Assembly: GCF_900105995.1 (NCBI RefSeq)
Contig: NZ_LT629785.1
Coordinates: 1,612,001-1,676,000 of the forward strand
Direction: 5' to 3'
DNA length: 64,000 bases
Origin: Pseudomonas pohangensis
GTDB taxonomy: Bacteria > Pseudomonadota > Gammaproteobacteria > Pseudomonadales > Pseudomonadaceae
Part shown: positions 16,898 to 26,469 of the stretch, one piece after another
Layout: every line of letters starts with the position of its first letter
How positions within the stretch are numbered: position 1 is the first letter of the stretch
Position numbers and translations under genes: made by a program
Notes under the pieces: generated by a model
What the model was told of the DNA's origin: nothing
Database searches by the model: none
The model's input: the letters and a program-made list of their open reading frames with translations, nothing else

Positions 16898-16962
16898 TGT
16901 GGGAGCGGCCTTGGCCGCGATAGAGCGTCAAGCACAGCATCGCGGGCAAGCCCGCTCCCACA
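16898..16962. repeat. Pseudomonas REP doublet (GGGAGCGGCC type)
   Basis: Two inverted copies of the common Pseudomonas REP lie between norB and norD. One is at 16898-16921 (begins TGTGGGAGCGGCCTTGG); the inverse is at 16939-16962 (ends CCCGCTCCCACA), with a 17-base spacer. They make a strong hairpin that could lower norD relative to norCB. Confidence 0.9.
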
Positions 16963-17035
16963 GAATATGCGCTTCGTCTGTTTTGGGTCGGTTCTACGCG
17001 GAACTGCTACAGCGCCTTTTAAAAGGGTTAGACCT

Positions 17036-18877
17036 ATGGGGTTCACCGTCGAAGTAGAGGAATGGGTCGGCAGCATCTGGCACCGCTTTATTACCCGTCG
17101 CGCCAGCCCTGACTTTCCCGAGGCGCGGGTCGAGTTGAGCGAACAGCAACGCGCGCTGGCCTTGCTGTTTCGTGCTGTTGGTGGCGCCAGCGGGGTTGCT
17201 GTCGAAGCGGCCAGTGGCCGTGACCTGGTGTTGCGTCGCAGCTTGTTGCAGAAAGTGGCCGGCACCTGCCAGCAATTGCCGCTGGCCTGGTGCGATGCCG
17301 GCAGCCTGCGTTTGCCGCCGCAGCTGGCGGTTTACCCTGACCTTGAATTGAACCGCGAACTCTATCGCTGGCTGGCGCTGCTGGCCGCGCAGGCCGGTGA
17401 GATGCGTCACTGGGCGCGTGACAACCAGCGCTGGACGCGGGAATTGTTGCAGCGTTTTCCGGCGCTGCTACCTCGTTATCAGCGGCTGGTCGAAGCGCAT
17501 CTGGCGCTACGCCCGGACAGTAAAACCCTGAACCCGGCGGAAGCCGCGCTGGAGCAGGCGTTGTGTCAGGCGCTGCGTGACCCCGGCAGCGTCACGCAGT
17601 TTCCGCGTAGCGAACGCGCACCCTGGCCGCTGCCACTGTGGTTGTACCCGGCCGAACAACTCGGTGCGCCACAGGCCGGCGATCTGGATGAGGAAAGCGA
17701 TAGCAATCTGCTCACTCCGCCGGATCAGCAAGCAGTGGTACGCAAGCGCGCCAGGCGCATCGAGGACAGCCAGAGCAAGGGCGGCCTGATGGTGTTTCGC
17801 CTGGAGAACCTGTTCAGCTGGTCCGAACATGTCGAGCTGGATCGTGCCGGCGACGATAGCGAGGACCTGGATGCGGCGCGGGTCGCCGAGGATCTGGACG
17901 AACTGGCCCTGTCACGCCAACGCAGCCGTAAAGGCGGCGGGCTGAAATTGCATCTGGATCTGCCGCCGGCGGAGGTCGATGACATACCACTGGGCGAAGG
18001 TATCAAGCTGCCCGAATGGGACTATCGCAAACAGGCGCTGCAGGAGCACTTCGTCAACCTGCAAATGCAGTTGCCGCGCGGCAGCGAGGCGCAGCCATTG
18101 CCGCTGCGTCTGGCGCCACTGGCGCGGCGTCTGCGTCGGCAGTTCGAGCACCTGCGCAATGATCGCCAGTGGCTGCGCCAGCAACCCCAGGGCGCCGAGC
18201 TGGACATGCAGGCCTGGCTGGATTTTCATGTGGAACGCCAGCACGGCCACTGCGCCGAACGCGGCCTGTTCATGGAGCAGCGCCCCGGGCGCCGCGATCT
18301 GGCCTGCCTGCTGTTGGCCGATCTGTCGATGTCCACCGACGCGCATCTGAACGATGAGCACCGGGTGATCGATGTGATCACCGACAGCCTGCTGCTATTT
18401 GGCGAATCCCTCGCGGCCATTGGCGACCCCTTTGCCCTGTACGGCTTCTCCTCGCTACGCCGGCAACAGGTGCGCATGCAGGAACTGAAAACCTTCAAAC
18501 AGCGCTATGACGACAATACTCGCGGGCGCATTCAGGCGCTCAAACCGGGGTACTACACCCGCATGGGTGCAGCCATTCGCCAGGCCAGCAAGCTGCTGGG
18601 CGAGTGCAAACAGAAGCGCCGCTTGCTGCTGCTGGTGACGGATGGAAAACCCAATGATCTGGATCTGTACGAAGGCCGCTATGGCGTCGAGGACACCCGC
18701 GAGGCGGTACTGGAAGCACGCCGCGCCGGGCTGCTGCCGTTCTGCATCACCATCGACCAGAAAGCCGGCGACTACCTGCCCTACATGTTCGGCGCCAATG
18801 GCTACACGCTGATCCGCCAGCCGGAGCAACTGCCCCTGCGCCTGCCGCAACTGTACCGCCAGCTGACGCAGAACTGA
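17036..18877 (+). CDS. norD: NorD, von Willebrand-A protein for NO reductase activation
   Basis: This 613-residue soluble protein carries a C-terminal vWA domain. The metal-site motif is DLSMSTDAH (about residue 428), with later TRMGAAIRQ and LLLVTDGKPND. NorD pairs with the AAA+ protein NorQ to activate NorB. The ATG at 17036 gives MGFTVEVEEWV as in other NorD proteins; the frame is open to 16967 but upstream residues overlap no known domain. The ribosome site is weak. A REP doublet lies between it and norB. Confidence 0.93.
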   Translation: MGFTVEVEEWVGSIWHRFITRRASPDFPEARVELSEQQRALALLFRAVGGASGVAVEAASGRDLVLRRSLLQKVAGTCQQLPLAWCDAGSLRLPPQLAVYPDLELNRELYRWLALLAAQAGEMRHWARDNQRWTRELLQRFPALLPRYQRLVEAHLALRPDSKTLNPAEAALEQALCQALRDPGSVTQFPRSERAPWPLPLWLYPAEQLGAPQAGDLDEESDSNLLTPPDQQAVVRKRARRIEDSQSKGGLMVFRLENLFSWSEHVELDRAGDDSEDLDAARVAEDLDELALSRQRSRKGGGLKLHLDLPPAEVDDIPLGEGIKLPEWDYRKQALQEHFVNLQMQLPRGSEAQPLPLRLAPLARRLRRQFEHLRNDRQWLRQQPQGAELDMQAWLDFHVERQHGHCAERGLFMEQRPGRRDLACLLLADLSMSTDAHLNDEHRVIDVITDSLLLFGESLAAIGDPFALYGFSSLRRQQVRMQELKTFKQRYDDNTRGRIQALKPGYYTRMGAAIRQASKLLGECKQKRRLLLLVTDGKPNDLDLYEGRYGVEDTREAVLEARRAGLLPFCITIDQKAGDYLPYMFGANGYTLIRQPEQLPLRLPQLYRQLTQN

Positions 18878-18918
18878 GGCTGGCAGGCATGCGCGGTTGT
18901 TGGCCTTGGCGCGCGTTC

Positions 18919-18932
18919 TTGACTACTGTCAA
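18919..18932 (+). promoter_or_regulatory. ANR/DNR box of the nos operon
   Basis: TTGAC-TACT-GTCAA is a dyad of ANR/DNR type. Activation from -41.5 would place the start near 18967, about 29 bases before the nosR ATG at 18996. Confidence 0.75.
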
Positions 18933-18995
18933 GGCATCTGGAATGTGAAGTCTTGACACTCTAAAACTTTCATACATTCGGGTTTGCCAGTTCAC

Positions 18996-21194
18996 ATGAA
19001 AAGCAATCAGCTCTCTATGTCGAGTGACGGCCTGTCTCCGTGGAAGGTTGTTTGTCTGTTTTTGCTGCTTTGTGCCCTTTCCACCGTGCAAGTGGTGTAC
19101 GCCAAAAGCTACGGCGAGATTGAACAGCAGCGTATAGCTCTTGCTTTCCCCGGGGATATTGCAGTCTCCGCACCCGAAGGCGAATTCAACGTACGCACCA
19201 TCTCGGGCAAGGATGGCTCGGGAAAAGCCGGCGTGCTCGGCTATGTGTTTCAGAGCCAGGATGTGGTGAATATTCCGGCCTATTCCGGCAAACCGATCAA
19301 TATGCAGGTGATTCTTGACCCTGCCGGGGAAATCAAGGATGCCTATGTCCTTGAGCATCACGAGCCAATCCTGCTGGTGGGTATCCCCGAGTCAAAGCTG
19401 CATGACTTTGCCGCCAAATACACCGGTATCAAGGTTGGCCAACGGGTAGTTATCGGTCACTCCAGTGATCCAGGTGCGGTGACCATCGATGCTATTTCCG
19501 GCGCAACTGTCACCGTGATGGTGGTCAACGAAGTGGTTACGCGTGCCGCCCACGAAGTGGCAGTGTCGCTTGGCTTGATTACGGATCATGGAGGCGTCAA
19601 GCAGAAGCCTGCCACCGTGCGTGAAGATATCTACCAGCCGGCCGACTGGACCCAACTCACCGGCAATGGAGCGATCCGCCGCCTGAAACTGACCCGTGGC
19701 CAGGTTGACGAGGCCTTCGCGGGCAGTAAAGCCGAGGGCGTGCACAAGGCTTCAGCTGAACAAGCCAATGACACCTTTATCGATCTGTACGTCACCGATC
19801 TGAATCCGCCGACCATTGGCCGCAATCTGCTGGGTGACAACCAGTACCGCTTCCTGATGCGCGATCTCAAACCGGGCGAACAAGCCATTGGTGTTTTCGG
19901 CCAGGGTGAGTATTCCTACAAGGGTTCCGGCTATGTACGTGGCGGTATCTTCGATCGGGTACAGCTGCGTCAGTTCGGCGAGGTAATCAGTTTCCGTGAC
20001 ATGGATCATGAGCGTCTGTCCGATGTCTTCGCTGCCGGTATGCCGAAGTTCGACGAGATGTCTATCTTCATTATCCGTCCGCAAGCCGAGTTCGATCCGG
20101 GCACACCCTGGACTCTGGAGCTGCTGGTGCGCCGTCAGACCGGTGCAATCAGCGCGGAGTTCGTCAGTTTCGAGCTGCCTTACCAGATGCCCGAGGAGTA
20201 CCTCGAGCGGCCACTACCGACCGCTGAGGAACTGGCAGCAGCCGAGGAAGCCAGTCGGCCGATCTGGCTGAACATCTGGTATCAGAAGAGCTTCCAGATC
20301 GGTGTGATAGTTGTTGCTCTGCTGTTGCTGACAATCATTCTGTTCCTGCAGGACACCTTCACCAAGAAACCACATTTTCTGCACTGGCTGCGTCGTGGTT
20401 ACCTGGTGTTTACCGTAGTGTTCATTGGCTGGTACGCCCTGGGCCAGTTGTCGGTGGTCAACGTGCTGACCTTCGTCCATGCGTTGATACAGGACTTCCG
20501 TTGGGAGCTGTTTCTCACCGATCCGGTGATCTTCATTATCTGGACTTTTACCGCCGGCAGCATTCTGCTCTGGGGGCGCGGCGTGTTCTGTGGCTGGCTC
20601 TGCCCGTTCGGTGCCTTGCAGGAACTGATCAACGAGACGGCGCGCAAACTAAAGATTCGTCAGTTCGAGTTGCCATTCGCGCTGCATGAGCGGCTCTGGG
20701 CTATCAAGTACATCATCCTGCTGATGTTGTTCGGTATTTCTCTGGAGTCGATGTCGGCGGCTGAGCAGTTCGCCGAAGTGGAACCGTTCAAGACCGCGAT
20801 CACACTGAAGTTCGATCGACAGTGGTGGTTTGTGCTGTACGCCGTAATTCTGCTGGTAATCAATATTTTTACCCGCAAAGTTTACTGTCGCTATGTCTGC
20901 CCGCTGGGCGCGGCGCTGGCAATTCCGACCAAGCTGCGTCTGTTCGACTGGCTCAAGCGGCGCAAGGAATGTGGCGACCCCTGCCAGCTGTGCGCCAAGG
21001 AATGCGAGATTCAGGCGATTCACCCGGATGGCAAGATCAATGCCAACGAGTGCCACTATTGTCTGGACTGCCAGATGACCTATCACAACGACAACAAATG
21101 TCCGCCACTGATTAACAAACACAAAAAACGCAACAAGAAAGCCCCGGAGGGAGTGCAACTGATCCCTGTAATCGATTTGGTGGAAGCAAGGTGA
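18996..21194 (+). CDS. nosR: NosR, flavo-iron-sulfur membrane protein of N2O respiration
   Basis: NosR is needed for nos expression and for electron supply to NosZ. The 732-residue protein has a signal helix (about 18-37) and a periplasmic FMN-binding domain whose flavin-linked Thr sits in SGATVT (Thr171). A membrane domain follows, with two CxxxCP motifs (CGWLCPFG and CRYVCPLG). A C-terminal ferredoxin-like region has CGDPCQLCAKEC and CHYCLDC. The start could be ATG 18996 or ATG 19018 (MSSDGLSPWK); neither has a strong ribosome site. An ANR/DNR box lies upstream. Confidence 0.96.
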   Translation: MKSNQLSMSSDGLSPWKVVCLFLLLCALSTVQVVYAKSYGEIEQQRIALAFPGDIAVSAPEGEFNVRTISGKDGSGKAGVLGYVFQSQDVVNIPAYSGKPINMQVILDPAGEIKDAYVLEHHEPILLVGIPESKLHDFAAKYTGIKVGQRVVIGHSSDPGAVTIDAISGATVTVMVVNEVVTRAAHEVAVSLGLITDHGGVKQKPATVREDIYQPADWTQLTGNGAIRRLKLTRGQVDEAFAGSKAEGVHKASAEQANDTFIDLYVTDLNPPTIGRNLLGDNQYRFLMRDLKPGEQAIGVFGQGEYSYKGSGYVRGGIFDRVQLRQFGEVISFRDMDHERLSDVFAAGMPKFDEMSIFIIRPQAEFDPGTPWTLELLVRRQTGAISAEFVSFELPYQMPEEYLERPLPTAEELAAAEEASRPIWLNIWYQKSFQIGVIVVALLLLTIILFLQDTFTKKPHFLHWLRRGYLVFTVVFIGWYALGQLSVVNVLTFVHALIQDFRWELFLTDPVIFIIWTFTAGSILLWGRGVFCGWLCPFGALQELINETARKLKIRQFELPFALHERLWAIKYIILLMLFGISLESMSAAEQFAEVEPFKTAITLKFDRQWWFVLYAVILLVINIFTRKVYCRYVCPLGAALAIPTKLRLFDWLKRRKECGDPCQLCAKECEIQAIHPDGKINANECHYCLDCQMTYHNDNKCPPLINKHKKRNKKAPEGVQLIPVIDLVEAR

Positions 21195-21230
21195 ATACCA
21201 CCTTCAAGCCTGTATCAAAGGAGAAAAACC

Positions 21231-23156
21231 ATGAGCGATAACAAGAGCGATAAAGAACAGAAGGACAGCCCCCAGGCCATGGAAACCAGCGGCTTGAGTC
21301 GACGCGGCTTCCTTGGTGCCAGCGCGGCAACTGGCGCAGCGCTGGTTGGTGCAACGGCACTTGGCGGCGCGGTGATGAGCCGCGAGACATGGGCGGCCGC
21401 AGTCAAGGATGCCCACGCCAACTACACCGTCGCTCCCGGTGAGCTGGATGCTTACTATGGCTTCTGGAGCGGTGGCCATCAGGGCGAAGTGCGCATCATG
21501 GGTATTCCGTCGATGCGCGAGTTGATGCGCATCCCTGTGTTCAACGTCGACTCGGCCACGGGCTGGGGATTGACCGACGAAAGCAAGCACATCATGGGTG
21601 AGAGTGCCAAATACCGGAACGGCGACTGCCACCATCCCCACATTTCCATGACGGATGGCAAATACGACGGCAAGTACCTGTTCATCAACGACAAGGCCAA
21701 CAGCCGTGTAGCGCGTATCCGTCTGGATATCATGAAGTGCGACAAGATGCTCACGGTACCAAACGTCCAGGCCATTCATGGCTTGCGCTTGCAGAAGGTG
21801 CCATACACCAAGTACGTATTTGCCAACGCCGAATTCATCATCCCGCATCCCAACGATGGCAGCAGCTTCGATACCCAAGGCAAGAACGGGTTCACCATGT
21901 TCAACGTTATCGACGCCGAGAAAATGGAGGTGGCTTTTCAGGTCATCGTCGATGGCAACCTCGACAATACCGATGCCGACTACACCGGCAAGTATGCTGC
22001 AGCAACCTGCTACAACTCGGAAAAGGCCACAGACCTGGCCGGTATGCTGCGCAACGAGCGTGACTGGGTGGTGATATTCAACATTCCGCGCATAGAAGCT
22101 GCGGTCAAGGCTGGTAAGTTCACTACTATCGGAGACTCCAAGGTGCCTGTGGTAGATGGCCGCGCCGGCTCTGAGTTGACCCGCTACATTCCGGTACCGA
22201 AGAACCCGCACGGCTGTAACACCTCATCCGATGGCAAGTATTTCATTGCCAACGGCAAGGTTTCACCGACAGTGAGCATGATCGAGATCGCCAAACTCGA
22301 CGACCTGTTTGACGGCAAGCTGAAAGACCCGCGCGATGTTATCGCCGCAGAACCGGAACTGGGTCTGGGCCCGTTGCACACCACCTTCGATGGCCGCGGC
22401 AACGCCTACACCACGCTGTTCATCGACAGCCAGGTGGCCAAGTGGAACATGGCTGACGCCGTGCGTGCCTGGAACAACCCTGATCAGAATATCGAGTTCA
22501 TCAAGCAGAAGATTGATGTGCAGTATCAGCCGGGCCACCTGCATGCTTCGCTGTGCGAAACCAGTGAAGCCGATGGCAAGTGGCTGGCAGTACTTTGCAA
22601 GTTCTCCAAGGACCGCTTCCTGCCGGTCGGACCGTTGCATCCGGAGAATGACCAGTTGTTCGATATCTCTGGCGACGAGATGAAACTGGTGCACGATGGT
22701 CCGACTTTCGCCGAACCCCATGACTGCATCATGGTGCGTCGCGACCAGATCAAAACGAAAAAGATCTGGGATCGCAACGATCCGTTTTTCGGGCCAACCA
22801 CTGCGCAGGCCAAGAAAGACGGAATCACCCTGGAGACCGATAACAAGGTCATTCGTGATGGCAACAAGGTCCGTGTTTACATGACCTCGCAGGCGCCGAT
22901 GTATGGCATCACCGAGTTCACGGTTAAACAGGGCAATGAAGTGACGGTGATCGTCACCAACCTCGATAATATCGAAGATGTGACCCACGGCTTCTGCATG
23001 GTTAACCATGGTGTGAGCATGGAAATCAGCCCGATGGAGACATCGTCGATCACCTTCACGGCCGACAAGCCAGGCTTGCACTGGTACTACTGCAACTGGT
23101 TCTGCCATGCGCTGCACATGGAAATGGTTGGCCGCATGCTGGTTGAGAAGGCATAA
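21231..23156 (+). CDS. nosZ: NosZ, nitrous-oxide reductase (clade I)
   Basis: NosZ reduces N2O to N2 in the periplasm. The 641-residue precursor has a twin-arginine signal (LSRRGFLGAS, Arg24-Arg25), the mark of clade I. The seven CuZ histidines can be located in CHHPH, QAIHGL, NPHGCN, GPLHTT, GHLHAS and EPHDC. The C-terminal CuA site has THGFCMVNH and WYYCNWFCHALHMEM (Cys621, Cys625, His629, Met632). An AAGGAGAAA site precedes ATG 21231. It is part of nosRZDFYL-tatA. Confidence 0.98.
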   Translation: MSDNKSDKEQKDSPQAMETSGLSRRGFLGASAATGAALVGATALGGAVMSRETWAAAVKDAHANYTVAPGELDAYYGFWSGGHQGEVRIMGIPSMRELMRIPVFNVDSATGWGLTDESKHIMGESAKYRNGDCHHPHISMTDGKYDGKYLFINDKANSRVARIRLDIMKCDKMLTVPNVQAIHGLRLQKVPYTKYVFANAEFIIPHPNDGSSFDTQGKNGFTMFNVIDAEKMEVAFQVIVDGNLDNTDADYTGKYAAATCYNSEKATDLAGMLRNERDWVVIFNIPRIEAAVKAGKFTTIGDSKVPVVDGRAGSELTRYIPVPKNPHGCNTSSDGKYFIANGKVSPTVSMIEIAKLDDLFDGKLKDPRDVIAAEPELGLGPLHTTFDGRGNAYTTLFIDSQVAKWNMADAVRAWNNPDQNIEFIKQKIDVQYQPGHLHASLCETSEADGKWLAVLCKFSKDRFLPVGPLHPENDQLFDISGDEMKLVHDGPTFAEPHDCIMVRRDQIKTKKIWDRNDPFFGPTTAQAKKDGITLETDNKVIRDGNKVRVYMTSQAPMYGITEFTVKQGNEVTVIVTNLDNIEDVTHGFCMVNHGVSMEISPMETSSITFTADKPGLHWYYCNWFCHALHMEMVGRMLVEKA

Positions 23157-23166
23157 GTCATCATGC

Positions 23167-23193
23167 GCCGGGGCCGACAGGCCCCGGCATTTT
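23167..23193 (+). terminator. Hairpin after nosZ
   Basis: GCCGGGGCC and GGCCCCGGC (23167-23175, 23180-23188) form a 9-bp GC stem with a 4-base loop, followed by ATTTT. It lies 11 bases after the nosZ stop. It may be a partial terminator or mRNA-stabilising stem giving more nosZ than nosDFYL transcript. Confidence 0.75.
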
Positions 23194-23398
23194 GATGGCT
23201 ATTTACTAGGTACGCGTTGCTTTCAGGAGCGTAGGGTTTGCTGGCACCACTATTGTCCCCTCGCCTCTTCGGGGATGCTTGGTGCAGAGTCTGGTTCCTG
23301 GCTATTTCGTGACTTCTATAAGTGAATGACGATCCGGCATGCTGTGCCAGCATGCGTAAAGAACCCCAACCGCCTGGAAGCTGAAGAAGGTAAACGCA

Positions 23399-24709
23399 GT
23401 GCCCAGACTTTCGGCTATTGCATCACTGCGCCACAGCTTGTGGATGGCGCTTTTATTTCCCTTATGCGTGGCTCAGGCCTCGACGCAGGACATTACCCAG
23501 CTACCACTACAGGCCTCTGACAAGCAGGTCTGGCACTTGCCGGCCGGTGAGTACACAGGCTCGTTCCGTATCGACCAATCCATGCATATCCGCTGCGAAC
23601 CTGGTGCAGTGATCAGTGCGCAGGGCCTGGGAAATGTGCTGACCATTGGCGCACCGGATGTGAGCATTGAAGATTGCACGCTGCGGGACTGGGGGCACGA
23701 CCTCACCGCGATGAATGCTGGCGTGTTTATCGAGCCCAAAGCACAGCGTGCCCTGATCAAGAATAATCGCCTGCAAGGGCAAGGCTTTGGCATCTGGGTC
23801 GATGGCACTCATGACGTGACGCTGCTCGACAATGACATTCAGGGCGACCCGGAAATCCGCTCTCAGGATCGCGGTAATGGCATTCACCTTTACTCCGTCC
23901 GTGGTGCCCGGGTTGAAGGTAATCACGTGCGCAATACCCGCGATGGCATCTATATCGGCATGTCCAATGGCAACCTGATCCAGAGCAATACCATGGAGGA
24001 TCTGCGCTTCGGCGTGCATTACATGTATTCCAACGACAATCAGGTGCTCGACAACCTGACCCGCCGCACCCGTACCGGCTACGCATTGATGCAGAGCCGC
24101 AATCTGACGGTGCTCGGTAACCGCTCCGAGCAGGATCAGAATTACGGCATTCTGATGAACTACATCACCTATTCGACCCTGCGCGACAATTCGGTGAGCC
24201 ATGTGCGCAACGGTGGTAGCAGCAACACCAGCAAGATTTCCGGCGCTGAGGGCAAGGCGCTGTTCATCTACAACTCGGTATTCAACACCATCGAAAATAA
24301 CCATTTCACGGACAGCGCTCTGGGTATCCATATGACGGCTGGATCGGAGGACAACCGCATCGCCGGTAACGCCTTCGTCAACAATCAGCAGCAGGTCAAG
24401 TATGTTGCCGTGGTTACCCAGGAGTGGTCCCGGGACGGTCGCGGCAACTTCTGGAGCGACTATCTGGGCTGGGATCGCAACAATGATGGGCTGGGTGATA
24501 TTGCCTACGAACCCAATGACAATGTCGACCGCTTGCTATGGCTTTACCCGCAGGTACGTTTGCTGATGAACAGCCCGGGCATCGAACTGCTGCGCTGGGT
24601 GCAGCGGGCATTTCCGGTGATCAAGTCCCCGGGAGTGCAGGACAGTCATCCGCTAATGCAACTGCCTACCGGAAATCTGCAAGCGGCATCTCAGGAGTCT
24701 GCACCATGA
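23399..24709 (+). CDS. nosD: NosD, periplasmic beta-helix protein for NosZ copper-site maturation
   Basis: The 436-residue protein has a signal peptide (to about residue 29, CVAQAS) followed by a right-handed parallel beta-helix of CASH-type repeats (GIWVDGTHDVTLLDNDI, GIYIGMSNGNLIQSN, HYMYSNDNQVLDN). NosD works with the NosFY ABC complex to build the CuZ centre. The start is GTG 23399 (VPRLSAIAS), which gives a clean signal peptide. The stop overlaps the nosF ATG (ATGA). About 240 bases containing a hairpin separate it from nosZ. Confidence 0.94.
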   Translation: MPRLSAIASLRHSLWMALLFPLCVAQASTQDITQLPLQASDKQVWHLPAGEYTGSFRIDQSMHIRCEPGAVISAQGLGNVLTIGAPDVSIEDCTLRDWGHDLTAMNAGVFIEPKAQRALIKNNRLQGQGFGIWVDGTHDVTLLDNDIQGDPEIRSQDRGNGIHLYSVRGARVEGNHVRNTRDGIYIGMSNGNLIQSNTMEDLRFGVHYMYSNDNQVLDNLTRRTRTGYALMQSRNLTVLGNRSEQDQNYGILMNYITYSTLRDNSVSHVRNGGSSNTSKISGAEGKALFIYNSVFNTIENNHFTDSALGIHMTAGSEDNRIAGNAFVNNQQQVKYVAVVTQEWSRDGRGNFWSDYLGWDRNNDGLGDIAYEPNDNVDRLLWLYPQVRLLMNSPGIELLRWVQRAFPVIKSPGVQDSHPLMQLPTGNLQAASQESAP

Positions 24710-25632
24710 ATGTCGTCGAGATCCGCGACGTAAACCAGCGCTACGGCAACATGACTGTTTTACATGGATTGGACTTGAGCCTGAGTGAAGGTGAAGTGCT
24801 GGGGCTGTTTGGTCACAACGGTGCTGGCAAAACCACCTGCATGAAGTTGATCCTCGGCCTGCTGCAGCCCAGTGAGGGCCAGGTGCGGGTGCTCGGCCAT
24901 TCGCCCGGCGAGGCGGATGTACGGCGTCAGCTTGGCTATCTGCCGGAGAACGTCACCTTCTATCCGCAGTTGACCGGTCGTGAAACGTTGCGCCATTTTG
25001 TCCGGCTCAAAAGTGCCCCACTCCGTCAGATTGACGAACTGCTTGATCAGGTAGGCTTGGCTAACGCTGCCGGCCGCCGGGTAAAAACCTATTCCAAAGG
25101 CATGCGCCAACGCCTTGGTCTGGCGCAGGCATTACTGGGCGAGCCACGCTTGTTGCTGCTGGACGAACCAACGGTTGGTCTGGATCCTATTGCTACCCAG
25201 GATCTCTACCAGCTGCTTGATCGCCTGCGTTTACAGGGCACCAGCATCATCCTCTGTTCCCACGTACTGCCAGGCGTCGAGGCGCATATCAACCGGGCAG
25301 CCATCCTCGCTAATGGCCGTCTGCAGGCGGTCGGCAGTCTGGCCAACCTGCGCCAGGAATCCGGCTTGCCGGCGCTGATCCGCGCCAGTGGGCTCAAGCA
25401 CCGCGAGCAGTTGCTGCAGGGCTGGAGCGCTGCCGGTCATCAAGTACGCAGCATAAACGAGGCAGGCATCGAAGTGGTCGCGATCAACGAGCACAAGCTT
25501 GGTTTGTTACGCCAGCTGCTCGACGAAGGCGAAGCGCAGGATGTCGACATCCATCAACCGTCGCTGGAGGACCTGTATCGCTATTACATGCAGAAAGCAG
25601 GCAATGGACTGAGCGCCGGAGACAGGACATGA
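24706..25632 (+). CDS. nosF: NosF, ABC ATPase for NosZ maturation
   Basis: This 308-residue cytoplasmic ATPase has Walker A GHNGAGKTT (about 37-45), signature YSKGMRQRLG and Walker B LLLLDEPT. It drives the NosFY transporter that supports CuZ assembly with NosD. The ATG at 24706 overlaps the nosD stop and has CAGGAG upstream. Its own stop overlaps nosY (ATGA). Confidence 0.95.
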   Translation: MNVVEIRDVNQRYGNMTVLHGLDLSLSEGEVLGLFGHNGAGKTTCMKLILGLLQPSEGQVRVLGHSPGEADVRRQLGYLPENVTFYPQLTGRETLRHFVRLKSAPLRQIDELLDQVGLANAAGRRVKTYSKGMRQRLGLAQALLGEPRLLLLDEPTVGLDPIATQDLYQLLDRLRLQGTSIILCSHVLPGVEAHINRAAILANGRLQAVGSLANLRQESGLPALIRASGLKHREQLLQGWSAAGHQVRSINEAGIEVVAINEHKLGLLRQLLDEGEAQDVDIHQPSLEDLYRYYMQKAGNGLSAGDRT

Positions 25633-26459
25633 GGCAGATCTGGAATATCGCCCGCAAGGAACTAAGTGACGGCTTGCGCAACCGCTGGTTGCTGGCTATC
25701 AGTCTGCTGTTCGCCGTGATGGCTGCCGGTATAGCCTGGTTCGGCGCAGCAGCCTCAGGGCAACTGGGCTTTACCTCTATTCCGGCGACTATCGCCAGCC
25801 TGGCCAGTCTGGCGACCTTTCTGGTGCCGCTGATTGCACTGTTGCTAGCCTATGACGCCATAGTCGGCGAAGACGAAGGCGGCACCCTGATGTTGCTGCT
25901 GACCCATCCGCTGGCGCGTGGGCAAATTCTGCTGGGCAAGTTTGTCGGCCACGGTCTGATTCTCGCCCTGGCCACCTTGATCGGTTTCGGCTGCGCAGCT
26001 GTGGCTATCGCCCTGCTGGTCGATGATGTCGAACTGGGCCTGCTGGCATGGGCCTTTGGCCGCTTCATACTGTCCTCAACGCTGCTCGGCTGGACGTTCC
26101 TCGCCATGGCCTATGTGCTGAGCAGCAAGGTCAATGAAAAATCCAGTGCCGCCGGGCTTGCTCTGGGCGTGTGGTTTCTGTTTGTGCTGGTGTTTGACCT
26201 GGCGTTGCTGGCGCTGCTGGTACTCAGTCAGGGCAAGTTGAATCCGGACTTGCTGCCCTGGTTGTTGCTCCTCAATCCAACCGATGTTTATCGGCTGATC
26301 AACCTTACTGGCTTTGAAATGGGTGCTAATGCCACCGGTGTTATGGCGCTGGGTGGCGATTTGCCACTAACTGGAGGGCTGCTGTGGTTGTGCCTGCTGT
26401 TGTGGATTGCGCTGCCGCTGGTGCTGGCTTATCGGGTGTTTTTGCGCAGGCCTGCGTGA
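25629..26459 (+). CDS. nosY: NosY, membrane subunit of the NosFY ABC transporter
   Basis: The 276-residue integral membrane protein has six predicted helices and the ABC-2 permease pattern (YDAIVGEDEGGTLMLLLTHPLARGQILLGK). It starts on an ATGA overlap with nosF. With NosF and NosD it forms the maturation transporter for NosZ. The frame has no breaks. Confidence 0.94.
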   Translation: MRQIWNIARKELSDGLRNRWLLAISLLFAVMAAGIAWFGAAASGQLGFTSIPATIASLASLATFLVPLIALLLAYDAIVGEDEGGTLMLLLTHPLARGQILLGKFVGHGLILALATLIGFGCAAVAIALLVDDVELGLLAWAFGRFILSSTLLGWTFLAMAYVLSSKVNEKSSAAGLALGVWFLFVLVFDLALLALLVLSQGKLNPDLLPWLLLLNPTDVYRLINLTGFEMGANATGVMALGGDLPLTGGLLWLCLLLWIALPLVLAYRVFLRRPA

Positions 26460-26469
26460 CCTTTCATAC

